Source: Rhodocyclaceae bacterium (GTDB lineage: Bacteria > Pseudomonadota > Gammaproteobacteria > Burkholderiales > Rhodocyclaceae). From it: a stretch of 64,000 nucleotides of DNA. Shown piece by piece: positions 48,660-60,503 of the stretch. Numbering within the stretch: the stretch's first letter is position 1; the number at the start of each line of letters is the position of its first letter. A program made the translations under genes and the position numbers. The stretch is taken from assembly GCA_030824275.1 (NCBI GenBank), contig JAVBXY010000005.1:248001-312000 (forward strand), in the 5' to 3' direction. The notes below the pieces were generated by a model. It did no database searches and was not told the DNA's origin. It saw only the letters and a program-made list of their open reading frames with translations.

Positions 48660-48660
<1 letters not shown>
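48637..48660 (+). repeat. Dispersed repeat, copy 12 (abutting pckG stop)
   Basis: GCCGTGTCGCCAGCGCCGAC followed by TTTT is a full core match ending on the last base of the pckG stop codon on the opposite strand. CGAGC-N11-GCTCG at 48617-48637 forms a hairpin directly before it. Confidence 0.87.
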
Positions 48661-50498
<1,838 letters not shown>

Positions 50499-50670
50499 GA
50501 CGCGAAACTCTCCACTCTGGTTTTATATTCGCGCCGGCCGGCCGGGCGATCAGGGGGTGGAGATCGGCGGGGCTTCCGGCTGTCCGCAAGTGCAGGGCAG
50601 GTTGGCCTGGGTGCGGATGTCTTCTATAAGAGGCGCAATTATCCCACAATCGGCAGCCCGCCGTCGGCGC

Positions 50671-51798
50671 TCAGGTCTTCTCGCAGAGTACCGCCGGGTT
50701 GGCTTCGCCTGCGGCAGCAAGCTTTTCGAGGGCTTCGACGACACCGAAACTCGCCGTTTCCATGCGACCGATGCACTCCGCACCTTCGATCAGCTTGCCG
50801 CTGCGGAGAGCCTCCATGGCCTCACGTCCGGCGCGGTGTACTGCGGCATGCGGGGTTTCCATCTCCCGATAGCCGGCCAGCTTCGAGTAGCACTCCTTGC
50901 CATCGCCCTGGTAGTACCACTTGCCGAGGCGGCAGCCGGTATGGTCGGTGAGATCGTTGGCGGTCTTGTTGTTGAGACCGAAGAAGGCCTTGTAGATTTC
51001 GAACTTGAAGATCAGGTGGTCCATTTTTGCGACTTCGACGAAGCTACGCAGGGTCGAGGCGGCGATGGCGTACTCCATCTGCGTTGCCAGGCCCAGCAGA
51101 CGTTGCATGTTGTCGGTAGCGGAGCCGCCTTCTTCGCTGAAGCGACGGGCTTCCGAGGCCAGCGTGGCCATGCTGTCGGTGGCGGCGCCGGTTTCGGTTT
51201 CGATCTGTGCCACCAGTGTGGAAATTTCTGCTGTCGCGTTGGTGGTACGTTCCGCCAATTTGCGCACCTCGTCGGCCACCACGGCGAAGCCACGGCCCTG
51301 CTCACCGGCACGGGCGGCTTCGATGGCGGCGTTGAGTGCCAGCAGGTTGGTCTGGTCGGCGATTTCCTTGATCAGATTGACGATGCCGGCGATTTTCGCC
51401 GTCCGCTCGCCGAGCACGGCAACACTGCCGGTAGCCGCCTCTGATCGTGAGGACAGATGGTTCAGGTTGTTGGCGATGTCGCCGATGGCGCTGCGGCTGC
51501 TCTCCGATACACCGAAAGTCTCGATGGCATTATTGCGCTCGATCTTCATGGTTTCGGCAAGCTTGGCGAGACTCTGTTGCGAGAGGCCGAAGGAAACGCC
51601 GAATTGTTCCAGATGGCCCACCAGCCGTTCGTAGGCATCGCAACGGGTCTGTGCCTCGCTGGCAACGCGTCGGCTGTCGGCAAGTTCACCCTCGAGGGAT
51701 GCCAGGCGGGATTGCAGGGAGGCTTCAGTCTGTTGGCTTTGGACCAGCTGCTGTTTGACCAATTCCAATTCTTTGCGGGCGGCTGAACCAAACAGCAT
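50671..51798 (-). CDS. Soluble chemoreceptor with C-terminal zinc-binding (CZB) domain
   Basis: The 375-residue protein has no membrane segments. A coiled-coil region (1-75) precedes the methyl-accepting signalling hairpin (tip [23 protein letters not shown], about residues 147-190) and a CZB domain (about 255-330) with [32 protein letters not shown] and PHAAVHRAG, which supply the His/Cys/His/His zinc site. CZB receptors sense hypochlorous acid or zinc and often couple to c-di-GMP circuits. It is separated by 172 bp from pckG, a stretch with no gene. Confidence 0.92.
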   Translation of the reverse strand: MLFGSAARKELELVKQQLVQSQQTEASLQSRLASLEGELADSRRVASEAQTRCDAYERLVGHLEQFGVSFGLSQQSLAKLAETMKIERNNAIETFGVSESSRSAIGDIANNLNHLSSRSEAATGSVAVLGERTAKIAGIVNLIKEIADQTNLLALNAAIEAARAGEQGRGFAVVADEVRKLAERTTNATAEISTLVAQIETETGAATDSMATLASEARRFSEEGGSATDNMQRLLGLATQMEYAIAASTLRSFVEVAKMDHLIFKFEIYKAFFGLNNKTANDLTDHTGCRLGKWYYQGDGKECYSKLAGYREMETPHAAVHRAGREAMEALRSGKLIEGAECIGRMETASFGVVEALEKLAAAGEANPAVLCEKT

Positions 51799-51885
51799 GT
51801 CATCTCCAGATTGTTATGTTTATTTGAGGCAAGCCGCTGATTGTAGTGGAAGACACAGGAAATGAAGGGGGAATGCAAGCATTTG

Positions 51886-51910
51886 TGAAAGTCGGCCCCG
51901 GCGGGACGGC
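51886..51910 (-). repeat. Dispersed repeat, copy 13 (upstream of maeB)
   Basis: GAAAGTCGGCCCCGGCGGGA followed by CGGCG differs from the core complement at about three positions. It ends just before TAAAAT (51913-51918), a likely -10 of the maeB promoter. Confidence 0.65.
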
Positions 51911-51946
51911 GATAAAATCGGGCCATAACATAAGGAGAAGCTGTTC

Positions 51947-54235
<2,289 letters not shown>

Positions 54236-54242
54236 GCGGAGC

Positions 54243-55379
54243 ATGAGCCCGCCCCGCGCCGCACTGATCCTCACCGGCGGCGGGGCCCGCGCCGCCTACC
54301 AGGTTGGCGTGCTCAAGGCCATCCGCGAACTGTTGCCGGAGCCGAGCCGCAATCCCTTCCCCATTCTCTGCGGCACCTCGGCCGGTGCGCTGAACGCCGC
54401 CACCATGGCGGTATGGGCTGAGGATTTCGGTGCCGGCGTCGACAACCTGCTCAATGTATGGGGCAACTTCAACGCCCATCAGGTCTACCGCGCCGACCCG
54501 TTGGGTATCGGTGTCGCCGGTGCGCGCTGGCTGTCGGCTCTGGCGGTTGGCTGGATCACTCGCCGCGCGCCGCGCTCCCTGCTCGACAACGCCCCCCTGC
54601 GCCGCCTGCTGGAAGAGAGCCTGGACTTCGACCGCATCCAGCAGGCCATCGACCGCCAGGCCCTGCATTCGGTCAGCATTACCTGTTCCGGCTATTCCAC
54701 TGGGCAGAGCGTCAGTTTCTTTCAGGGGCGCACGGATCTCGAACCCTGGCGGCGCAGCCAGAGAGTCGGCGCTCACGTCAAGCTGAGTCTGGACCACCTG
54801 ATGGCTTCCAGCGCCATTCCCTTCATCTTCCCGGCGGTGCGGTTGCATCGGGAATGGTTTGGCGACGGTTCGATGCGACAGGTGGCCCCCGTTTCCCCGG
54901 CCATCCATATGGGGGCCGACAAGATTTTGGTCATCGGCGCCGGTCGCCTGGCTGACGAGAACGCCAGGCCGCGAGGAGAAGCCTATCCATCCCTGGCCCA
55001 GATCGCTGGTCATGCCCTGTCGAGCATTTTTCTCGACAGCATGTCGGTGGACCTGGAACGCATGACCCGCATCAATCACACCCTGTCCCTGATTCCCGAG
55101 GACGTACGCCGGCAACAGGGCATGAGCCTGCGTCCCATCGATGTGCTGGTGATTGCACCTTCCCAGCGCCTCGACCATCTTGCTGCGCTCCACGCCCGAG
55201 CCTTACCCTGGGCGGTGCGGGCACTGCTGCGCGGCATCGGCGCCATGAATCGCGGCGGCGGTGCATTGACCAGCTACCTGTTGTTCGAGCGGCCCTATAC
55301 GCAGGCACTTATCGATCTGGGCTATGCCGATACGCAGAGCCGCGCCGAGGAACTGAGGGCCTTTCTAGATCTGAATTGA
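54243..55379 (+). CDS. Patatin-like phospholipase
   Basis: The 378-residue protein has the oxyanion glycine loop TGGGARAAYQ (residues 11-20), the nucleophile elbow GTSAG with Ser46, and the second catalytic residue Asp208 in WFGDGSMRQ. These form the Ser-Asp dyad of patatin phospholipases, which release fatty acids from membrane lipids. No signal peptide is obvious, so it is likely cytoplasmic or membrane-associated. It follows maeB by 7 bp and ends just before a terminator. Confidence 0.92.
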   Translation: MSPPRAALILTGGGARAAYQVGVLKAIRELLPEPSRNPFPILCGTSAGALNAATMAVWAEDFGAGVDNLLNVWGNFNAHQVYRADPLGIGVAGARWLSALAVGWITRRAPRSLLDNAPLRRLLEESLDFDRIQQAIDRQALHSVSITCSGYSTGQSVSFFQGRTDLEPWRRSQRVGAHVKLSLDHLMASSAIPFIFPAVRLHREWFGDGSMRQVAPVSPAIHMGADKILVIGAGRLADENARPRGEAYPSLAQIAGHALSSIFLDSMSVDLERMTRINHTLSLIPEDVRRQQGMSLRPIDVLVIAPSQRLDHLAALHARALPWAVRALLRGIGAMNRGGGALTSYLLFERPYTQALIDLGYADTQSRAEELRAFLDLN

Positions 55380-55380
55380 T

Positions 55381-55418
55381 GTAGTTGGTAATAATAGTGA
55401 CCCAACTACTTTATTTTT
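55381..55418 (+). terminator. Rho-independent terminator of maeB-patatin operon
   Basis: GTAGTTGG / CCAACTAC, an 8-bp stem with a 13-nt loop, is followed by TTTATTTTT two bases after the patatin stop. Confidence 0.85.
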
Positions 55419-55442
55419 AATGAGATATGCCGATACATCTTA

Positions 55443-55472
55443 TTCAGGAAGGGATATCTTCTTTGCTACAAT
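55443..55472 (+). promoter_or_regulatory. Probable pbpG promoter
   Basis: TACAAT (55467-55472) is a good -10 hexamer 26 bp upstream of the ATG; the TTCAGG 18 bp before it is a weak -35. Confidence 0.45.
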
Positions 55473-55497
55473 GCGTCATCGCAGGAGGAATTGCTGC

Positions 55498-56481
55498 ATG
55501 AAAAAGACACTGCTGATGCTGCTGGCCGCTGCCGTGGTCGGTGCTGGCATCGCACCCATGGAGGCGGATGCCGCCCCCAAGAAGAAAGCCGTTGCCGCGA
55601 AGAAGAAGGCTCCTCGCGTGGCGAAGCAGATCAAATCCGGCAAGTCTGTAGCCAAGGCACCGACCAAGGCACATAAGGCTCGTCGCACTTACCACGCTGC
55701 CGCTTCGCTCGACGATGCGCAGCACTTGGCGCTTCAGTCGTCCGCCGTGCTGGTGCTGGACCAGACCACCGGCTCGGTGCTGTTCGAAAAGAATGCCCAG
55801 GCCGTGCTGCCCATCGCGTCCATCACCAAGCTGATGACTGCCATGGTTGCGCTGGATGCCAAACCCAGCCTGCAAGAAATGCTGGCGGTCAGCGAAGATG
55901 ACGTGGATACCCTCAAGGGCACACGCTCCCGCCTCAAAGTCGGCACCCAACTCAGTCGCGAGGAAATGCTGCGTCTGGCGCTGATGTCGTCGGAAAACCG
56001 CGCGGCCTCTTCCCTGTCGCGCAACTATCCCGGCGGGCGTGAAGCCTTCATCGTCGCCATGAATCGCAAGGCTCAGTCCCTTGGCCTGAAGGACACCCGC
56101 TTTGAGGACCCGACTGGCCTCACCGCCGCCAATGTTTCCAGTCCTCGTGATCTGGCCAAGATGGTGGATGCCGCCCACCAATACCCGCTGATCCGGGAGT
56201 TCTCGACCACCGCCGCCGACGAAATCACCATTGCCGGTCGCGCCCAGCAGTTCCGCAACACCAATACCCTGATCAACAGCCCCTCGTGGGAAATCGGTCT
56301 GTCCAAAACCGGCTACATCAACGAGGCTGGCAAGTGCCTGGTGATGCAGGCCTGGCTCAACAATAAGCCGACCATCATCGTGTTGCTCGACTCCTGGGGC
56401 AAGATGACTCGCATCGGCGACGCCAACCGCATCAAGCGTTGGGTTGAAAGCGCTTCGCTGGCCCGTCCTTCCGCCGGCTGA
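55498..56481 (+). CDS. pbpG: D-alanyl-D-alanine endopeptidase (PBP7-like)
   Basis: The 327-residue precursor has a signal peptide (residues 1-26, ending ADA), then an unusual lysine/alanine-rich linker (residues 27-66, about 18 Lys/Arg) not found in E. coli PBP7, then the transpeptidase-like domain with Ser108-x2-Lys111 (IASITKLMT), Ser165-Glu-Asn167 and Lys270-Thr-Gly. It should cut peptide cross-links in peptidoglycan. The ATG at 55498 follows GCAGGAGGAATTGCTGC. The basic linker may bind teichoic-like or lipopolysaccharide anions, which is speculative. A terminator follows. Confidence 0.93.
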   Translation: MKKTLLMLLAAAVVGAGIAPMEADAAPKKKAVAAKKKAPRVAKQIKSGKSVAKAPTKAHKARRTYHAAASLDDAQHLALQSSAVLVLDQTTGSVLFEKNAQAVLPIASITKLMTAMVALDAKPSLQEMLAVSEDDVDTLKGTRSRLKVGTQLSREEMLRLALMSSENRAASSLSRNYPGGREAFIVAMNRKAQSLGLKDTRFEDPTGLTAANVSSPRDLAKMVDAAHQYPLIREFSTTAADEITIAGRAQQFRNTNTLINSPSWEIGLSKTGYINEAGKCLVMQAWLNNKPTIIVLLDSWGKMTRIGDANRIKRWVESASLARPSAG

Positions 56482-56500
56482 TCCGGCCACCGTTTGAAAG

Positions 56501-56529
56501 AAAAGCCGCCTTCGGGCGGCTTTTTCGTT
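56501..56529 (+). terminator. Rho-independent terminator of pbpG
   Basis: AAGCCGCC-TTCG-GGCGGCTT is an 8-bp stem with a UUCG tetraloop followed by TTTCGTTT, 21 bp after the pbpG stop. Confidence 0.93.
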
Positions 56530-56715
56530 TCCAGGCGGCCGCACCAAGGCAAGCACCTGCTTGTTACCTATCGACAACAGGAATGACCACGATTACATCG
56601 AGGGCGTACATCTCTATTGCACTGCAACATCCGGGGCAGGCAGAATGCGTCGCTTAAAAACCAGAACCCATTGCCCCCGACAGAGAAAGGACCACGGGAA
56701 AGCAGAGATATCTTC

Positions 56716-59676
56716 ATGTCGCACGCGCTTGCCTATGAACGCATCACGACCCTGTATGCCATCACCGCCGACCAACAGTCGCCGCTGGAGGAAAAGTTTC
56801 GTGCGCTGCTCGATCTCGGGCAGCAGGCCTTCGATCTCGATATCGGTTGCATCGCTCGGATAAGCGGCGATGTCTATGAGGTCGCGGCCGTAGTGCCGGT
56901 GACCAATGGGCTGATGCCCGGTTCGCGTTTTCCCCTGGAACATACCTACTGCGGCGTCACCATCGCATCGTCCGATCCTGTGGGTTTCGATCAGGCTACC
57001 GGATCCGATTGGGAGCGCCATCCCTGTTTCCGCAAATTCCGGCAGGAGGCCTATCTGGGGGCCCGTATCCTGGTGGACGACCAGCCTTGGGGAACCCTGA
57101 GTTTTTCCAGCCTGAACAAGGTCGCTCATCCGCATCCGGAAGAGGACTTCCTGTTCATCAATCTGATGGCCCAATGGATCGGGCATGAGTTGGAGCGGGC
57201 CGATCATCACGAGAAGATGTGGGCCCTGAACGAATGGCGTCAGGCCTTGCTCGATAGCGCCAATCTTTCGATCATCGCCACTGATCCGGATGGTGTCGTG
57301 GTCAGCGTCAATCATGCCGCCGAGCGCATGCTGGGTTACTCGGCGGTGGAGCTTGTCGGGCAGCGTCGGCCGCGCTTCCACGATCGGGACGAAGTCATCG
57401 CCCGCGCCAAACAATTGAGCGAAGAGCTTGGCGAGACGGTGGAGCCTGGCTTCGAGGTCATCGTTGCCCGCGCCCGTCGCGGTACTGCCGATGAAAGCGA
57501 ATGGACTTATGTGCGCAAGGACGGTAGCCGTTTTGCCGTGCTCCAGTCGGTAACGGCGGTACGGGATGCCAAGGGCGGCTTGCGCGGCTTTCTCGGCACG
57601 GCGGTGGATCTTTCGCAGCGCAAGGCCCTCGAGGTTCAGACGGCCATTGCCCGTGCCAATGAGATGAGCCGCACCATCGTGCGTGCCATCAGCGAGGGCG
57701 TGATCGGCGTCGAGGATGCCTTTCCCCATCGCATCCGTTTCATCAATCCGGCGGCGGAAAAAATGCTGGGCGTCAGCGAGGCCGAAGCCAGCGGCAAGTC
57801 CCTGGAGAACGTCATCGGCCTGGCACCGGAGGAGGGCGCCGGGCCGGGCTCCCTGTTCTGTCGCCTGGTCCACGGCAAGCCCTTTGAGGCGATGATCGTC
57901 TCCTCGGGCCGGGACATGCCTTTCCCCGCTGCGTTCGTCACCTCCCGCGCCCTCGATGACACGGGGCTGGTGGTGCTCACGGTGCAGGATGTCACCGCAC
58001 GCTGGCAATCCGACGAGCAGTTGCGTCTGGCCGAGCAGGTTTTCGAATACAGCCCGGAGGCGATTCTGGTCACCGATGGCGACGGCACCATCCTGCGCGT
58101 CAATCCTGCCTTTACGCTGATCACCGGCTATCTTCCCGAGGAAGCCATCGGCCAGAACCCGCGCATCCTGCGTTCCGGACGACATGATGCGGACTTCTAC
58201 CGCGAGCTGTGGCGCAGCCTGGACCAGAACGGCCATTGGCACGGTGAAATCTGGGACCGGCGCAAGAACGCCGACATCTATCCGAAGTGGCTGTGCATCA
58301 ACGCCGTACACCTGCCCCACGGCGTCACCCGTTACGTCGCCCTGTTCGCCGATATTTCGGAACGCAAGGAACACGAGGAGCGGATCGACTATCTGGCCCG
58401 TCACGACGCCCTGACCGGTCTCGCCAATCGTCGTCTGCTCGATGACCGTATGGGCAAGCTGCTGTCTTCTGCGCGCAAGGGCGACCAGGGCGTGGCCCTG
58501 CTGCTGATCGACCTGGACCGCTTCAAGCAGGTGAATGACAGCCTCGGCCATCAGGTTGGCGACCAGTTGCTGGTGGAAGTGGCACGTCGGCTCAATGCCT
58601 GCGTGCGCGGTGGCGATACCGTCGCTCGCCTCGGTGGCGATGAGTTCGTCGTCCTGCTGGCCGGCATCGCCGACCATCGCGGCATTGCCCATGTCGCGGA
58701 AAAAATCCGCGAAGCCCTGGCCCGTCCCGTGGAAGTCGGCGGACACTTGCTGCATACCTCGCCGTCGATTGGCATCAGCCTGTATCCCAGTGATGGCGCC
58801 GACCTGGAGGGGCTCTTGCAGGCTGCCGACATCGCCATGTATCAGGTCAAGGCTGCCGGTCGCAACGCCTGGATGTTCTTCGAGGCGCGCATGAACGAGG
58901 AAGTACGCACGCGCCATCAACTGGAAATCGACCTGCGCCGGGCTCTGGCCGAGAAACAGTTCGAGCTGCACTACCAGCCCCAGTTCGATGTGGATGGCGC
59001 CCGCGTGATTGCCTGGGAAGCCCTGCTGCGCTGGCAGCATCCGGAGCGCGGCTGGATCGAACCGACCGAGTTCATTCCCGTAGCCGAGGACACCGGCATG
59101 ATCCTGCCGCTGGGCGAATGGGTGCTCGAAGCCGCCTGTCGCGAAGCGATGGACTGGACCGTGCGACGCGGCGACGGTGAACGGGTGGCCGTCAATCTGT
59201 CGCCGCGCCAGTTCGATCAGCCGGCGCTGGTGGATGTCGTTGCTCGCGTACTCAAGGACACCGGCTTGCCGGCGAACCGGCTGGAACTGGAAGTCACCGA
59301 AAGCGCCTTGATGGCGAATACGCCGAAGGTGCGCGAGACACTGCTCGGTCTTAAGGCCCTCGGCGTGCATCTGACCCTGGACGACTTCGGCACCGGTTAT
59401 TCCTCCCTCGGCTACCTGAGTTCCTTTGCCGTTGACCGTCTGAAGATCGACCGCTCCTTCATGCTCGACGTGGAAAACAAGCCGAACAACGGCGCCATCA
59501 TCCATGCCGTGATCGCCCTGGCCAAGGCGCTGGGTCTGGAGGTCGTCGCCGAGGGCGTGGAAACCTGCGAGCAACTGGCTTTTCTGATCGACAGCGGCTG
59601 CGTCAAGGCGCAGGGCTTTCTCTACGGTCGGCCGATTCCGGCGAACGCTGTGCCCGACTTCAGTTTGCGTCAATAA
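56716..59676 (+). CDS. GAF-PAS-PAS-PAS-GGDEF-EAL c-di-GMP signalling protein
   Basis: The 986-residue protein has a GAF domain (about residues 12-165), PAS-like domains near 175-300, 305-430 and 435-560, GGDEF (about 565-725) and EAL (about 735-980). The GGDEF motif is intact from residue 640 (RLGGDEF) with an RxxD inhibitory site (RGGD) before it. The EAL domain keeps EALLRW (Glu768), VTESAL and DDFGTGYSS. No membrane helix is seen. It may make and degrade c-di-GMP. The ATG at 56716 is favoured over one 99 bases upstream because the GAF domain begins shortly after it. The 187-bp gap before it holds a CAAGCA-CC-TGCTTG palindrome but no gene. Confidence 0.92.
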   Translation: MSHALAYERITTLYAITADQQSPLEEKFRALLDLGQQAFDLDIGCIARISGDVYEVAAVVPVTNGLMPGSRFPLEHTYCGVTIASSDPVGFDQATGSDWERHPCFRKFRQEAYLGARILVDDQPWGTLSFSSLNKVAHPHPEEDFLFINLMAQWIGHELERADHHEKMWALNEWRQALLDSANLSIIATDPDGVVVSVNHAAERMLGYSAVELVGQRRPRFHDRDEVIARAKQLSEELGETVEPGFEVIVARARRGTADESEWTYVRKDGSRFAVLQSVTAVRDAKGGLRGFLGTAVDLSQRKALEVQTAIARANEMSRTIVRAISEGVIGVEDAFPHRIRFINPAAEKMLGVSEAEASGKSLENVIGLAPEEGAGPGSLFCRLVHGKPFEAMIVSSGRDMPFPAAFVTSRALDDTGLVVLTVQDVTARWQSDEQLRLAEQVFEYSPEAILVTDGDGTILRVNPAFTLITGYLPEEAIGQNPRILRSGRHDADFYRELWRSLDQNGHWHGEIWDRRKNADIYPKWLCINAVHLPHGVTRYVALFADISERKEHEERIDYLARHDALTGLANRRLLDDRMGKLLSSARKGDQGVALLLIDLDRFKQVNDSLGHQVGDQLLVEVARRLNACVRGGDTVARLGGDEFVVLLAGIADHRGIAHVAEKIREALARPVEVGGHLLHTSPSIGISLYPSDGADLEGLLQAADIAMYQVKAAGRNAWMFFEARMNEEVRTRHQLEIDLRRALAEKQFELHYQPQFDVDGARVIAWEALLRWQHPERGWIEPTEFIPVAEDTGMILPLGEWVLEAACREAMDWTVRRGDGERVAVNLSPRQFDQPALVDVVARVLKDTGLPANRLELEVTESALMANTPKVRETLLGLKALGVHLTLDDFGTGYSSLGYLSSFAVDRLKIDRSFMLDVENKPNNGAIIHAVIALAKALGLEVVAEGVETCEQLAFLIDSGCVKAQGFLYGRPIPANAVPDFSLRQ

Positions 59677-59783
59677 CCCTTCAGGCGAAATAGTTCGCCA
59701 TGCGACGCGTTCTCATCTAGTGTGAAAGCGGGGCCGGCGAATATCGACACGAGTCGATGCGTCTCCTCAACGGGAGAGCGACC

Positions 59784-60443
59784 ATGAAGAAGAACAGCAA
59801 TGGTCAGGAGTTGGTGCGTGAGGAAGGCAGTCGTCGCGCGGACTTGGTGAATGCGGCAGCCCGCCTGTTCAGGGAAAAGGGATTCGATGCCACCACGATC
59901 CGCGATATCGCCGGCGCCGTCGGCATGGGATCGGGTTCTCCCTTTTGTCATTTTCGCAGCAAGCAGCACATCCTCGGCAGCATCGTGCTGGAAGGCATGC
60001 AGTCGGTCTTGGAGGACGCCGAGGCCTTGGTGGCGCGGCGCATGTCCGCGCCGGATCGGTTCCGCGCGTTGATGAAACTCCACGTCGACGTCCTGCATCG
60101 ACCCGGCAATGATTTCATCGCCGTGATGCTCTACGAATGGCGCGCCCTGTCGCCGGAAATCCGTGCCCAGTTGGTCACCCTGATGGATCGCTACGAAGCC
60201 CTGTGGCACGACTGCTTGCGGCGACTCCAGCGTGCGGGCCACATATCCGGCGACCTGCGCCTGATGCGACAGGTGATCCTCGGTGCCATGAACTGGAGCC
60301 TGCGCTGGTTCCGCCCGGAAGGCGAACTGTCTGCTGGCGAGCTGGCTGAGAATGCCGCCAGCTTGTTCCTTGGGCTCTCGCTGGAAACGCCAGCGGCAAG
60401 ACGCAATGAACGCCGTAACCTCTACGGGTCACCTCCGGCCTGA
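59784..60443 (+). CDS. TetR/AcrR family transcriptional regulator
   Basis: The 219-residue protein has an N-terminal helix-turn-helix (about residues 20-65: LVNAAARLFREKGFDATTIRDIAGAVGMGSGSPFCHFRSK) and a helical ligand-binding C-terminal domain. Effector and targets are unknown. The last 11 residues (ERRNLYGSPPA) and the stop codon are encoded by the start of a long-form dispersed repeat, so the native C-terminus was probably altered. The start at 59784 follows GGGAGAGCGACC; an ATG 27 bases earlier is possible. It lies between two c-di-GMP genes. Confidence 0.88.
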   Translation: MKKNSNGQELVREEGSRRADLVNAAARLFREKGFDATTIRDIAGAVGMGSGSPFCHFRSKQHILGSIVLEGMQSVLEDAEALVARRMSAPDRFRALMKLHVDVLHRPGNDFIAVMLYEWRALSPEIRAQLVTLMDRYEALWHDCLRRLQRAGHISGDLRLMRQVILGAMNWSLRWFRPEGELSAGELAENAASLFLGLSLETPAARRNERRNLYGSPPA

Positions 60444-60474
60444 CGGCCTCCCCGTGCCGCCAGCGCCGACTTTC
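60412..60474 (+). repeat. Dispersed repeat, long form (62 bp), copy 14 (end of tetR gene)
   Basis: GCCGTAACCTCTACGGGTCA to CGCCAGCGCCGACTTT almost repeats the block at 45331-45393. ACGGG and CCCGT pair across GGCC-TGAC-GGCC. The TGA stop of the TetR gene is within the element. Confidence 0.9.
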
Positions 60475-60503
60475 CCGTACCGAATCCCCAGCAGGCCTGA
60501 CGC

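Noticed and set aside
54764..54783. AGAGTCGGCGCTCACGTC in the patatin gene, similar to the repeat complement
   Set aside because: The match covers only the first half of the core. A similar partial match occurs at 40664-40680.
56614..59673. A 1019-codon minus-strand frame almost exactly opposite the GAF-PAS-GGDEF-EAL gene
   Set aside because: It is a codon-bias shadow; the plus-strand frame has complete GGDEF and EAL motifs, the other none. The frame at 12984-15077 minus was rejected for the same reason.
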